DNA of 64,000 bases from Bacteroidetes bacterium UBA1941 (GTDB taxonomy: Bacteria; Bacteroidota; Bacteroidia; Chitinophagales; LD1), in assembly GCA_002336805.1 (NCBI GenBank), contig DDEZ01000003.1:181845-245844 (forward strand), written 5' to 3'. A program made the translations under genes and the position numbers. The notes under the pieces were generated by a model. That model saw nothing but the letters and a program-made list of their open reading frames with translations. It did no database searches and was not told the origin of the DNA. Positions 44,334 through 52,730 of this stretch are shown piece by piece. Position 1 is the first letter of the stretch, and each line of letters opens with the position of its first letter.

Positions 44334-44512
44334 AAACAAAAGGCCAATAAAAATGGCCATAAAAATCATGCCGCTGCCCTCCGGGCAAAATACCCCTGAC
44401 GCCCCTTGCTACCCCTCCCGGAGGATATCCACATTGTTATTATCGTAGATTTCCTTTGTCAGAGATTTATTTAATACATTTAGACTTATTAATTGACCAT
44501 TTAAACCAAAAC

Positions 44513-44911
44513 ATGGCAACAAAGAAAGCACCAGCAAAAAAAGCAGCAGCAAAAAAAGCAGCTCCTGCAAAGAAAGCAGCTCCTAAAAAGGCTGTAGCAA
44601 AGAAGGCAGCAGCTCCTAAAAAAGCAGCAGCTAAGAAGGCGGCAAAACCTGCAAAGAAGAGGACGCCTAATCCATCATTCATGAAGCCGATGAACGTAGG
44701 TGAGGCACTGCACGCCATCGTAGGTAGCAAGCCACTGCCACGTACAGAGGTGACCAAGAAGCTCTGGGAGTACATCAAGAAGAACAAGCTCCAGGATGCT
44801 AAGGAGAAGCGCAACATCAATGCTGACGCAGCCCTCCAGAAAGTATTTGGTGGCAAGAAGCAAGTGAGCATGTTTGAAATGACCAAGCTGGTCAACAAGC
44901 ACCTCAGCTAA
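44513..44911 (+). CDS. H1-like Lys/Ala-tailed SWIB-domain protein
   Basis: A 132-residue protein. The first about 55 residues are a histone H1-like tail of repeated KKAA/PAKK units. The rest is a SWIB/MDM2 domain (NPSFMKPMNVGEALHAIVG, TKKLWEYIKKNKLQDAKEKRNI, VSMFEMTKLVNKHL). Predicted nucleoid protein that coats DNA through the tail. The SWIB fold usually binds peptide partners. Start at ATG 44513. It is followed by a terminator and then the hairpin array. Confidence 0.88.
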   Translation: MATKKAPAKKAAAKKAAPAKKAAPKKAVAKKAAAPKKAAAKKAAKPAKKRTPNPSFMKPMNVGEALHAIVGSKPLPRTEVTKKLWEYIKKNKLQDAKEKRNINADAALQKVFGGKKQVSMFEMTKLVNKHLS

Positions 44912-44929
44912 TTTCTGCTGACCTTTTAG

Positions 44930-44969
44930 AAAAGGCGTTGACCGTATCCCGGCAGCGCCTTTTTTATTT
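44930..44969 (+). terminator. Terminator of SWIB gene
   Basis: Stem AAAAGGCG / CGCCTTTT (44930-44937 and 44956-44963) with an 18-base loop, followed by TTATTTTT. Nineteen bases after the stop codon. Confidence 0.65.
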
Positions 44970-45010
44970 TTCCCTATCCGGACCGTATGGTATGATACAT
45001 CATGACAGAT

Positions 45011-45612
45011 GGACACCGGACATTTCTCTTAGTGAAAATGTCCGGTGTCCGTCTGTGTGTGTATCAATGAAGTGACTTGCTTTGGTCTAAGCGCATTTTT
45101 ATTGATGATAGATATATATATCGTGATACTGGTATTGGCTTGACATGGACGGACACCGGACTTTTCTCCTAGGGAAAAAGTCCGGTGTCCGTCTGTGTTT
45201 GTATCAATGAAGCTGTCTGCTGTGGTCTAAGCGCATTTCTATTTATGATATATATCTATCGTGATACTGGTATCTGCTTTATATGGGACGGACACCAGAC
45301 ATTTCTCTTAGGGGAAAAAGTCCGGTGTCCGTTTGTGTTTGTATCAATGAAGTGACTTGCTTCGATATAAGCGCATTTCTATTTATGATAGATATATATA
45401 TATCGTGATACTGGTATCTGCTATACAGGGACGGACACCGGACATTTCTCCTAGTGAAAATGTCCGGTGTCCATATGTGTTTGTATCAATGAGGCTATCT
45501 GCTGTGGTGTAAGCGCATTTCTATTTATGATAGATATATATATCATGATACTGGCAGCTGCTTGATATGGACGGACACCGGACTTTTCTCCTAAGGAAAA
45601 AGTCCGGTGTCC
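45011..45612. repeat. Five-unit tandem hairpin array
   Basis: Five near-identical units with hairpins at 45011-45050, 45151-45190, 45290-45330, 45433-45472 and 45573-45612, a period of about 140 bases. Each hairpin has arms GGACACCGGAC...GTCCGGTGTCC and apex CTC(C/T)TA(G/A)(T/G)G(A/G). Copies 1 and 4 have inner arms ATTT/AAAT, copies 2 and 5 TTTT/AAAA, so both arms changed together; copy 3 is damaged. The linker of about 100 bases is AT-rich with GTATCA...TGATAC. The array accounts for the 726-base gap after the SWIB gene; no gene is seen. Confidence 0.9.
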
Positions 45613-45637
45613 GGCTGGTCGTGCAGCTATAGTATGA

Positions 45638-46660
45638 TCAGAATAGTGAATTGATACTGCCGGGAGGCACTTTGCCTATATGCTTGTAGGCTAGCTCTGT
45701 GGCCTCGCGGCCGCGTGGGGTACGCTTGAGAAAGCCGAGCATGATCAGGTATGGCTCGTAGACCTCCTCTATGGTGCCGCTTTCTTCGCCTACGGCGGTG
45801 GCTATGGTATTGATGCCCACCGGGCCTCCTTTAAACTTTTCTATGATGGTCACGATGATCCTGTTGTCCATCTCATCCAAGCCTATCGGGTCTACATTCA
45901 GCGCGCTGAGGGCGTGCTGGGCTATGCCGAGTGTGATGGTGCCGTCTCCCTTGATCTGCGCAAAATCGCGTACACGGCGCAATAGCAGATTGGCTATACG
46001 TGGTGTGCCACGGCTGCGGCGGGCTATCTCCAGCGCTGCCTGGTCCTCTATAGGCGCCTCCAGTATATCTGCCGAGCGCCTGATGATGCCCGAGAGGATC
46101 TCCGGCCCGTAGTACTCCAGCCTGCATGTGATGCCAAAGCGGGAGCGCAGCGGCGCTGTGAGCAGCCCTGAGCGTGTGGTAGCACCCACGAGGGTGAAGG
46201 GGTTGAGGCCTATCTGTATAGAGCGGGCATTGGGCCCGGTGTCTATCATGATGTCTATCTTGTAGTCCTCCATGGCGCTGTAGAGGTACTCCTCTATGAC
46301 GGGCGAGAGGCGGTGTATCTCGTCTATGAAGAGTACATCATTCGGTTCCAGATTGGTGAGCAGGCCTGCCAGGTCTCCGGGCTTCTCCAGCACGGGGCCT
46401 GAGGTGATCTTCATATTCACGCCCATCTCATTGGCCACTATGTGAGAGAGGGTCGTCTTGCCCAGGCCGGGAGGGCCGTGCAGCAGTACGTGGTCCAGCG
46501 CCTCGCCACGGCGCTTGGCAGCCTCTATGAAGACAAACAGATTGTCTATGATCTGCGGCTGTCCCTGAAAGTCGCTGATGCTCCGCGGGCGGAGCGCCTT
46601 CTCTACCTCAGAGTCTTCTGATGAGAAATTTTCCTTGTCCGGATCGAGATTTGGATTCAC
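45638..46660 (-). CDS. ruvB: Holliday junction helicase RuvB
   Basis: A 340-residue AAA+ motor that drives branch migration of Holliday junctions with RuvA. Walker A is HGPPGLGKTTLSHIVA, Walker B VLFIDEIHRL, sensor region GATTRSGLLTAPLRSRFG; the C-terminal winged helix ends with PRGREATELAYKHIG. GTG start, with the family N-terminus MNPNLDPDKENFSSED. The last hairpin of the array lies 25 bases beyond its stop. Confidence 0.96.
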   Translation of the reverse strand: MNPNLDPDKENFSSEDSEVEKALRPRSISDFQGQPQIIDNLFVFIEAAKRRGEALDHVLLHGPPGLGKTTLSHIVANEMGVNMKITSGPVLEKPGDLAGLLTNLEPNDVLFIDEIHRLSPVIEEYLYSAMEDYKIDIMIDTGPNARSIQIGLNPFTLVGATTRSGLLTAPLRSRFGITCRLEYYGPEILSGIIRRSADILEAPIEDQAALEIARRSRGTPRIANLLLRRVRDFAQIKGDGTITLGIAQHALSALNVDPIGLDEMDNRIIVTIIEKFKGGPVGINTIATAVGEESGTIEEVYEPYLIMLGFLKRTPRGREATELAYKHIGKVPPGSINSLF

Positions 46661-46716
46661 GCTGTGAAAATAGCAAAAGCGCGGCAGCTAGTCATCTATG
46701 TGGATAGATAGTGCTG

Positions 46717-47460
46717 TCAGTAGTAGTCGCAGGTACCCGTCAGTGTAAACCTGCCCTGAGGGCCATCAAATACAGCACCGCAAAGGCCTACGCTGCGTGC
46801 GCCGCTGGTGTTATTGTATATGTATACATTGCCGCTCTTGCACTTCCAGAGCTCCTGCGTGTTAGAGTTGTACAGCTGTATATAGGCGTAGAGGCCCTGC
46901 CCGCCATTGCTATCCAGCTGGTAGTAGGTACCGGTCTGTGGTGGCCCGGATGTGGGTATGTATACGTATAGCTGCCTGCCCTGTGCATCAGTACCGCTCA
47001 GGGTATAGTAGGTCGTATTGTCATACCCTATGAGTGGTGAGGCAAAGGCAGCCCAGCCACTGGCAGCAGTGTACAGGATACGGTTAGACCCAAAGGGTGT
47101 GCAGGGTGGCTGGCCATAGGAGACCGGCAGGCGGCTCACTACATGGATGGTAGTAGTATCACTGGTGCAGTTATCTTTTTTGAAGACGACGGAGTAGTAG
47201 CCATATGCATCGGCCGTGCCTCCCACTATGTGCATCACGCCCCCGGTCCTGGGGCCGCCGGGTGTGCTCCACAGCGCCGTAGCTCCGTGTGGTACGATGA
47301 GCGATAGGTATATCTGGTGGCCCGGAGGTACTACCATCAGGGTATCTGCTATGGGGGTGGCCGGTGCGCGTCCTTCACAGCCGGGAGCCTCTATGCATAC
47401 TTTGGCGCAGCCGGTGAGTATGGCTGCGGCTATGAGCAGGGTAGCGATCGTTTTCTTCAT
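46717..47460 (-). CDS. Paralogous lipoprotein A (unknown)
   Basis: A 247-residue lipoprotein (lipobox AAAILTGCAK). Beta-rich, with an N-terminal Ig/PKD-like part (ATALWSTPGGPRTGG; YYSVVFKKDNCTSDTTTIHVV) and a C-terminal part (TYYTLSGTDAQGRQLYVYIPTSGPPQTGTYYQLDSNGG) ending in a C-x-YY motif. It shares layout with the gene at 47497. Unknown function; cell-surface binding is possible. Confidence 0.7.
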   Translation of the reverse strand: MKKTIATLLIAAAILTGCAKVCIEAPGCEGRAPATPIADTLMVVPPGHQIYLSLIVPHGATALWSTPGGPRTGGVMHIVGGTADAYGYYSVVFKKDNCTSDTTTIHVVSRLPVSYGQPPCTPFGSNRILYTAASGWAAFASPLIGYDNTTYYTLSGTDAQGRQLYVYIPTSGPPQTGTYYQLDSNGGQGLYAYIQLYNSNTQELWKCKSGNVYIYNNTSGARSVGLCGAVFDGPQGRFTLTGTCDYY

Positions 47461-47496
47461 CGGTTTTCCGGGTCTGTCAGCCAGCCGGCCTGTATC

Positions 47497-48237
47497 CTAG
47501 TAGTAGCGGCACACACCGGTCACAGACTTTCGGTTGTAGCCTGCCCTCCAGATCACATTGCACATCGCTACGCTGGTGCTTCCGTTATTGGAGTAGATGT
47601 AGATGCGGCCGCTCACAGCTGTGTAGTTAGTACCGGTATAGAATGCCGTAGTGGCATATGCTCCGCCTGATGATGAGGTCCCATTGCTATCCAGCTCAAA
47701 GTAGGTGCCTGTAGACGGTGCCGTGGTAGTAGGAAGGTAGATAGACAGGTCGCTGCCATAGTAGTCAGAGCCATAGATCTCAAATCTATTGTAATAGCTG
47801 GAGTAGCCGCTGCTCAGGTAGCCACTTGCAAAGTTGAGAAACGTACCTGATGAGCTGGAGAAAACATTGCTATTGGCAAATGGCGCGCATGGTGGTGTAC
47901 CATACAGCACAGGCAGCTGGTCTACCACCTGAAAGGTAGTAGGATCACTGGAGCATCCGTCCACACGGGCCTTGACGGTGTAGGTGCCGAGGCTATACTG
48001 GTCTACGGTCAGGGTATAGCTCTGGGTAGATACACCAGACGGCGTGGTCCAGATCAGTGTGCCGCCATCAGGAGAGTAGGCACTGATCGTAGAGCCATAC
48101 TGGCTCGCCAGTACATAGGCATCTATGACCGGCTTTCGTGGCTTGGTGCCTGCACAGCCTGCTTCTTCGTACCTTACCTTGGCGCAGCCACCTAGTATGG
48201 TAGCTACTGCTATGAGTGATATGAGTATTTTTTTCAT
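47497..48237 (-). CDS. Paralogous lipoprotein B (unknown)
   Basis: A 246-residue lipoprotein (lipobox VATILGGCAK). It has the same domain order as 46717-47460: shared CAKVxxEExGC start, TTPSGVST, PPCAPF, TGTYFELDSNG and C-terminal TGVCRYY. An obvious tandem duplicate that has diverged. The Ser/Thr/Gly-rich middle suggests an exposed surface domain. Confidence 0.7.
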   Translation of the reverse strand: MKKILISLIAVATILGGCAKVRYEEAGCAGTKPRKPVIDAYVLASQYGSTISAYSPDGGTLIWTTPSGVSTQSYTLTVDQYSLGTYTVKARVDGCSSDPTTFQVVDQLPVLYGTPPCAPFANSNVFSSSSGTFLNFASGYLSSGYSSYYNRFEIYGSDYYGSDLSIYLPTTTAPSTGTYFELDSNGTSSSGGAYATTAFYTGTNYTAVSGRIYIYSNNGSTSVAMCNVIWRAGYNRKSVTGVCRYY

Positions 48238-48258
48238 GTTCTATCAGTTTTGCTTAGA

Positions 48259-48972
48259 TCAAAAAAGAAGTGCTCCGAGGCCTATCTTGATGCTCAGTAC
48301 ATTGAAGAGTATCGCGTCTATACTATTGTTATTCTTCAGCATGTCATAGTGACCGCGGCTATCACTGCCACTCATAGCAGCACGGATACCTGCAGACAGC
48401 GGTGCATTCACATCGCCCTCTATGGTGAGCAGCATCCTATTGGCTATGATGAAATTGCGGCCAAAGCCTACCATAAAGCCTATGTCATGGCCCGTCACAT
48501 AGCCATTGTATGGCACTCCTACCGGGCTGGAGTCATCCTGTGTCACGTAGAAGCGGTTATTGCTATTGATATAGGACAGGCCGATGATGGTGTAGCGACC
48601 CAGCGGCGCTATGAAGCCCTTACGCTCGCGAAAAAACTTAACATATACAGTTACGTTATTGCCACTGTATTTGCGCCATGGTATAACAGAGCCGGTGCTG
48701 GTGCTCGGATTTTGGGTCTCGTGACCGACGAAGGCGGATCCGTAGTCCATACGAGTGTACTGTATACCTATCTCATGCCTGCGTGTCACTACATAGCCAA
48801 ACTGGATATTGTGGCTATAGTATGGCAGCCAGCTCTGGCCGAGGTTATTCCACTGCGGGCTGATACCGCCCTGGTATTGCAGCGAGCACTTCAGGCCCAT
48901 GTATCCGGGTACCTGCGCGTAGGTGGCTGTGCAGGCCAGCGCTATGATGATCAGTGATAGTAGTTTTCTCAT
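48259..48972 (-). CDS. Putative outer membrane beta-barrel protein
   Basis: A 237-residue secreted protein (signal KLLSLIIIALACTATYAQ). Alternating polar/aromatic strands (HNIQFGYVVTRRHEIGIQY; NVTVYVKFFRERKGFIAPLGRYTIIGLSY) look like an eight-stranded outer membrane barrel. It overlaps the start region of the M48 protease gene by four bases, so it is co-translated with it. No specific family recognised. Confidence 0.65.
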   Translation of the reverse strand: MRKLLSLIIIALACTATYAQVPGYMGLKCSLQYQGGISPQWNNLGQSWLPYYSHNIQFGYVVTRRHEIGIQYTRMDYGSAFVGHETQNPSTSTGSVIPWRKYSGNNVTVYVKFFRERKGFIAPLGRYTIIGLSYINSNNRFYVTQDDSSPVGVPYNGYVTGHDIGFMVGFGRNFIIANRMLLTIEGDVNAPLSAGIRAAMSGSDSRGHYDMLKNNNSIDAILFNVLSIKIGLGALLF

Positions 48973-51326
48973 TTCTTTGCGGTTTCTTTGTTCTTGTCGT
49001 CTTTCTTTGGCTCTTTAGGTTTGGCATGCAGCTGCATGAATGTGTCGTAGATGTGCGAGTTTAGCACACTAGGCGTAGTACGGCTATCCACCTCGCGGAA
49101 GTTGGCCATGGTGATCTGGTCCGTCTTGACATCATACATCATATTAAAGTAGAAGGTGTAGTGCCCGCCATTGATCAGGTAGCTGAGGGTGAATGGGAGG
49201 ATGAAAGGGAAAACACCTGACATCACGGCACGTACGATCTTCTTTTTCTGGTTTTCCTGGTAGGAGACCACACCGGTCCATAGGAAGTAGTCAGTATTGT
49301 ACTTCTTGGCTAGCTCAGTGATCTTCTGCCTCTCCGGAAACGGGGTAGGCTGGTCATCACTCTCCAGGCGGTCTGCCACATACTCCTCGAGCAGGGCTAT
49401 ATCATTCATCTTGTCTACATCTCCGCTCTCCAGGCCGCGGGAGTCTAGTACATCTACATCGAGTTTAGCCTTGTGGCCGCAGGTCACCAGCCTGTGCGCG
49501 AAATCCCGCTGGCCGCCTTCGGATTTCACATAGCGTATCTTGTGTTTGCTATTCGCATCGAGGCGGGCATAGTATGGGTTTATCACCAGCACCTTCTCCA
49601 GTCCCATGGAGTAGAGCTTTTTGCTCACCTTGCTCTTCTTGCCAAAGGTGACTTCTTCGCCCTCATCGCTCTTGTCCTTAGTGGCCTGTGCATCCTTAAA
49701 GTATTCTTCCACCCATGGCTCCTTGTAGTAGTCTACTATGGCATACTGGGCGTAGTAGCCCTTTCCGGCTTTTACTTCTTCTTTCTTTTCAGCCTGCTGG
49801 CTCTTGATCTTGGCGTACTTGCTGTTTTCTGTGTCCTTATCGTCCAGTGTCAGGGTCTTGCCCTCCGGCACATCCTTTACAGCTGCAGCCTTGGTAGAGT
49901 CCGGGGCGGCAGGTGCAGCGGCAGAGTCCTTGACCGCAGCTGTAGTAGTGGTGACAGGCAGTACCTTTGGCGCAGCATCGCTGAAGTAGTCGAGGTCTAT
50001 TTCCTCCTTGGCCAGCAGGCGCACTATATACTTGGTATGCTCTGCTATATCCTGGTCATCAGGATACTCGTGCTTCAGTTTGGCTGCGTAGGCCAGCGCC
50101 AGTACTGTCAGGTCTTTGGCATCGGCAGAGTCCATTTTTTCTATCAGGTAGTTGACAGCCTGTATTTTGCCTTCTATGTCTTTGGCAGCAGTGTGTGCTT
50201 TCTCCCAGTTAGAGCCTGTGCGGGCGTAGCAGGCCAGATTCTCCAGGCACTCCAGCACGTTCTTTTTCAGGTAGAGGTTTTTAGGGTATTTGCGCAGCAG
50301 CAGGTATGAGTTGTACAGGCCCTCCTCATAGTCGTGGTGTAGGGTGTAGAGCCTGCTCAGCTCAAAGCGTGCAGTAGTACGCATCTGGTCAAACTGGTCC
50401 TTGCTGACCAGATAGTCGCTTTTGCCGTCATTGTCTGCTTTGGCTATTTTGCCAGATATCAGCTCACGGCGGGTCTTGATACTCGGGTGCGTGCTCTTAG
50501 GGTTGTCATTGTCATCTTTAGTATTGATAGGCGCCGTCTCCTTTACATCAAAGCTGGCAGGTATCTTATAAGTACTGTTTTCAAAGATGCTCTTATCAAA
50601 GGCCACATCATCAAAGGGCAGGTAAGAATACTTCAGCACATCGTATACACCGATCAGATTGGCAGAGCTGTATTGTGTCTTTTTGAAAAGCTCGTAACCC
50701 TCCACATCTGCCTCGGTCTCATGCTCGCGGCTGAAAGTCATCGTAGCCAGAAACTTCTCATTCTTGCTAAAGCTCTTGTAGGAACCCTTGCCACGGTCTA
50801 TCTGGTCTGCCTCCACCGCATGGGTGATCATGTGCTTCTTCTTGTAGTGGGTCAGCTCGTGGCTGAGGATGAAGGCCAGCTGTGCTTCATTTTCCAGCTG
50901 TGCCAGCAGGCCCATATTGACCAGGATGATGCCCTGATTGGTAGCTGCCGCATTTACATACGTAGACTTCAGGATGTAGAAGCGCACCTTGCCGCGTGTC
51001 TCGGGGTCCTTGGCCAGTACTTTGTCTGCTACCTTATTCACATAGTCGCTCATCGGATCGTTAAATACGACCTTGCCACTCTGCATCAGGTTGTCCAGCT
51101 CAAAGCTGCTCTCCAGCAGAAACTGGTCCTTGGCTTTTTTGGCTGCGCCTTTTTCGTTTTTGAGTTTGGCTTTCTCTGCAGCGTATTTTTCCGAAGAGAG
51201 TGTGATGATATCATCTGGCAGAGGGCCCTTGCTCTGGATTGGCTTGTAGTCCAGGTCAAACCGGGCCTGGCCAAAGGTGGTAGATGCCACAAGGAGCGCG
51301 CAGATAGCGGCGGCGAGTGTTTTCAT
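48969..51326 (-). CDS. M48-like metalloprotease with long C-terminal part
   Basis: A 785-residue secreted protein (signal KTLAAAICALLVASTTFGQ). The zinc site HELTH (156-160) sits in an M48-like domain, with the third ligand probably in EHETEADVEG. A helical TPR-like region follows (about 310-470), then a Lys/Glu-rich linker and a C-terminal part including a hydrophobic stretch (VMSGVFPFILPFTLSYLI). Periplasmic proteolysis or chaperone role inferred. Much longer than BepA/LoiP, so extra domains are present. Confidence 0.8.
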   Translation of the reverse strand: MKTLAAAICALLVASTTFGQARFDLDYKPIQSKGPLPDDIITLSSEKYAAEKAKLKNEKGAAKKAKDQFLLESSFELDNLMQSGKVVFNDPMSDYVNKVADKVLAKDPETRGKVRFYILKSTYVNAAATNQGIILVNMGLLAQLENEAQLAFILSHELTHYKKKHMITHAVEADQIDRGKGSYKSFSKNEKFLATMTFSREHETEADVEGYELFKKTQYSSANLIGVYDVLKYSYLPFDDVAFDKSIFENSTYKIPASFDVKETAPINTKDDNDNPKSTHPSIKTRRELISGKIAKADNDGKSDYLVSKDQFDQMRTTARFELSRLYTLHHDYEEGLYNSYLLLRKYPKNLYLKKNVLECLENLACYARTGSNWEKAHTAAKDIEGKIQAVNYLIEKMDSADAKDLTVLALAYAAKLKHEYPDDQDIAEHTKYIVRLLAKEEIDLDYFSDAAPKVLPVTTTTAAVKDSAAAPAAPDSTKAAAVKDVPEGKTLTLDDKDTENSKYAKIKSQQAEKKEEVKAGKGYYAQYAIVDYYKEPWVEEYFKDAQATKDKSDEGEEVTFGKKSKVSKKLYSMGLEKVLVINPYYARLDANSKHKIRYVKSEGGQRDFAHRLVTCGHKAKLDVDVLDSRGLESGDVDKMNDIALLEEYVADRLESDDQPTPFPERQKITELAKKYNTDYFLWTGVVSYQENQKKKIVRAVMSGVFPFILPFTLSYLINGGHYTFYFNMMYDVKTDQITMANFREVDSRTTPSVLNSHIYDTFMQLHAKPKEPKKDDKNKETAKK

Positions 51327-51453
51327 AATTCTTTAAAATGTGCGACGAAATAAAAGAACGAACCTAAAAAATGCAAAGATTCACCGAGAAAATGAAACAT
51401 ATAATTATTTGATATTTAATAAGGTGGCCGTGACGACAGATGAAGTATTGTCC

Positions 51454-51461
51454 TATATTTG
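51454..51461 (+). promoter_or_regulatory. -7 box TATATTTG before PhoD-like gene
   Basis: An exact TAnnTTTG box ending six bases before the ATG at 51467. Transcription would start at or near the ATG, giving a leaderless or very short leader. It decides the start against the ATG at 51440. Confidence 0.55.
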
Positions 51462-51466
51462 CCCGT

Positions 51467-52534
51467 ATGTATAAACGCAGTATCAGTATAGGGATCGCGG
51501 CTGTGGCAGCAGTGGTTCTTTATCACACTTTGACGGCTTTCTCAGCAGGGCAGGTGCTGTGGTGTGACCGTCCTTTTCGCACAGATACTATACAGCAGCT
51601 GCAGCGTATAGCCTTTGGCTCCTGTGCACATCAGAAGAAGCAGGAATACATACTGGCAGATATAGCACGCCTGAGGCCTGACCTCATGATCTACCTGGGG
51701 GATAATATCTATGGCGATAGCAAAAACATACGCGTGCTGCGCGAGAAATATGGCGTACTGAGCTGCAAAGATGAGTTTCGCAGGCTGCTGCAGGCTACAC
51801 ATGTGGTAGCCACCTGGGATGATCATGACTATGGCCAGGATGATGCCGGCAGCGAGTATCCGCTCAAGAAAGAATCAAAGGACCTTTTCCTGGAATTTTG
51901 GAACGAGCCTAAGAACTCTGATCGCTACAAGCATGAGGGTATCTACACCTCTTACTATTATGGAGACTCGGCCCATCGGGTGCAGGTGATCCTGCTGGAC
52001 CTGCGCTGGTTTCGCTCACCACTCATAGGCAAGGACTATCACTATCAGGTGAATAATGACAGCCTGGCCGTCATGGTAGGAGCGGAGCAGTGGGCCTGGC
52101 TGCGCCATGAGCTGAGCCGCCCGGCACGTGTCCGTATCATAGGCAGCAGTACCCAGTTTTGCACCGATCACAATGGCTGGGAGACCTGGTCAAATTTCCC
52201 CAGGGAGCAGCAGCGCATGCTGGACGTGATCAGGGAGACGAGAGCAGAGGGGGTGCTCTTCATCAGTGGTGACGTACACTATGCAGAGCTATCTATGCGC
52301 CGGGTGCCGGGACTATATCCTATCTATGATATGACTGCCAGCGGCCTCACGCAGGTAGAGCTGAAGACCTCACACAATCCCTACCGCATAGGCCAGCCTA
52401 TCAATACGCGCAACTTTGGTATGATAGACATAGACTGGGGCAAGGCTGACCCTGAGCTGCTGATCCGAGGCTTTGACTATGCTGCCAAAGAGCGGATCGT
52501 GCATACCGTGCGCCTCAGTGAGCTGCGCTTCTGA
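51467..52534 (+). CDS. PhoD-like alkaline phosphatase family protein
   Basis: A 355-residue metallophosphoesterase. N-terminal signal or anchor (SIGIAAVAAVVLYHTL), then FGSCAHQKKQEY, YLGDNIYGD, TWDDHDYGQDD and FISGDVHYAEL, giving the metal-binding Asp/Asn/His set of PhoD-like enzymes. Hydrolyses phosphate mono- or diesters outside the cytoplasm. No twin-arginine motif is obvious, so export may be Sec-type. Confidence 0.82.
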   Translation: MYKRSISIGIAAVAAVVLYHTLTAFSAGQVLWCDRPFRTDTIQQLQRIAFGSCAHQKKQEYILADIARLRPDLMIYLGDNIYGDSKNIRVLREKYGVLSCKDEFRRLLQATHVVATWDDHDYGQDDAGSEYPLKKESKDLFLEFWNEPKNSDRYKHEGIYTSYYYGDSAHRVQVILLDLRWFRSPLIGKDYHYQVNNDSLAVMVGAEQWAWLRHELSRPARVRIIGSSTQFCTDHNGWETWSNFPREQQRMLDVIRETRAEGVLFISGDVHYAELSMRRVPGLYPIYDMTASGLTQVELKTSHNPYRIGQPINTRNFGMIDIDWGKADPELLIRGFDYAAKERIVHTVRLSELRF

Positions 52535-52730
52535 CGGACCGGTCTTTATCTTTTGCCTCCTCCTTCCCCTTTTTTTAGGGACTGTGACGTAGCTTTTTTA
52601 AGAAGTTACAAAAGCTTATTTGTGCAGTACCAGTCACTGGTTTTGAGCACAAGCGTTGCATTGTTTCTTACAATCCTGAAAACCGCTCTGGCATTGGCTT
52701 TCATGCGTACACGAAGGCAAAACCAGAGCT

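Noticed and set aside
44250..44512. Mg2+ riboswitch upstream of mgtE
   Set aside because: The leader from the promoter is only about 50 bases; the small GGCCA hairpin lies upstream of the promoter.
45011..45612. CRISPR array
   Set aside because: The period is about 140 bases, the linkers are conserved rather than unique, and no cas gene is near.
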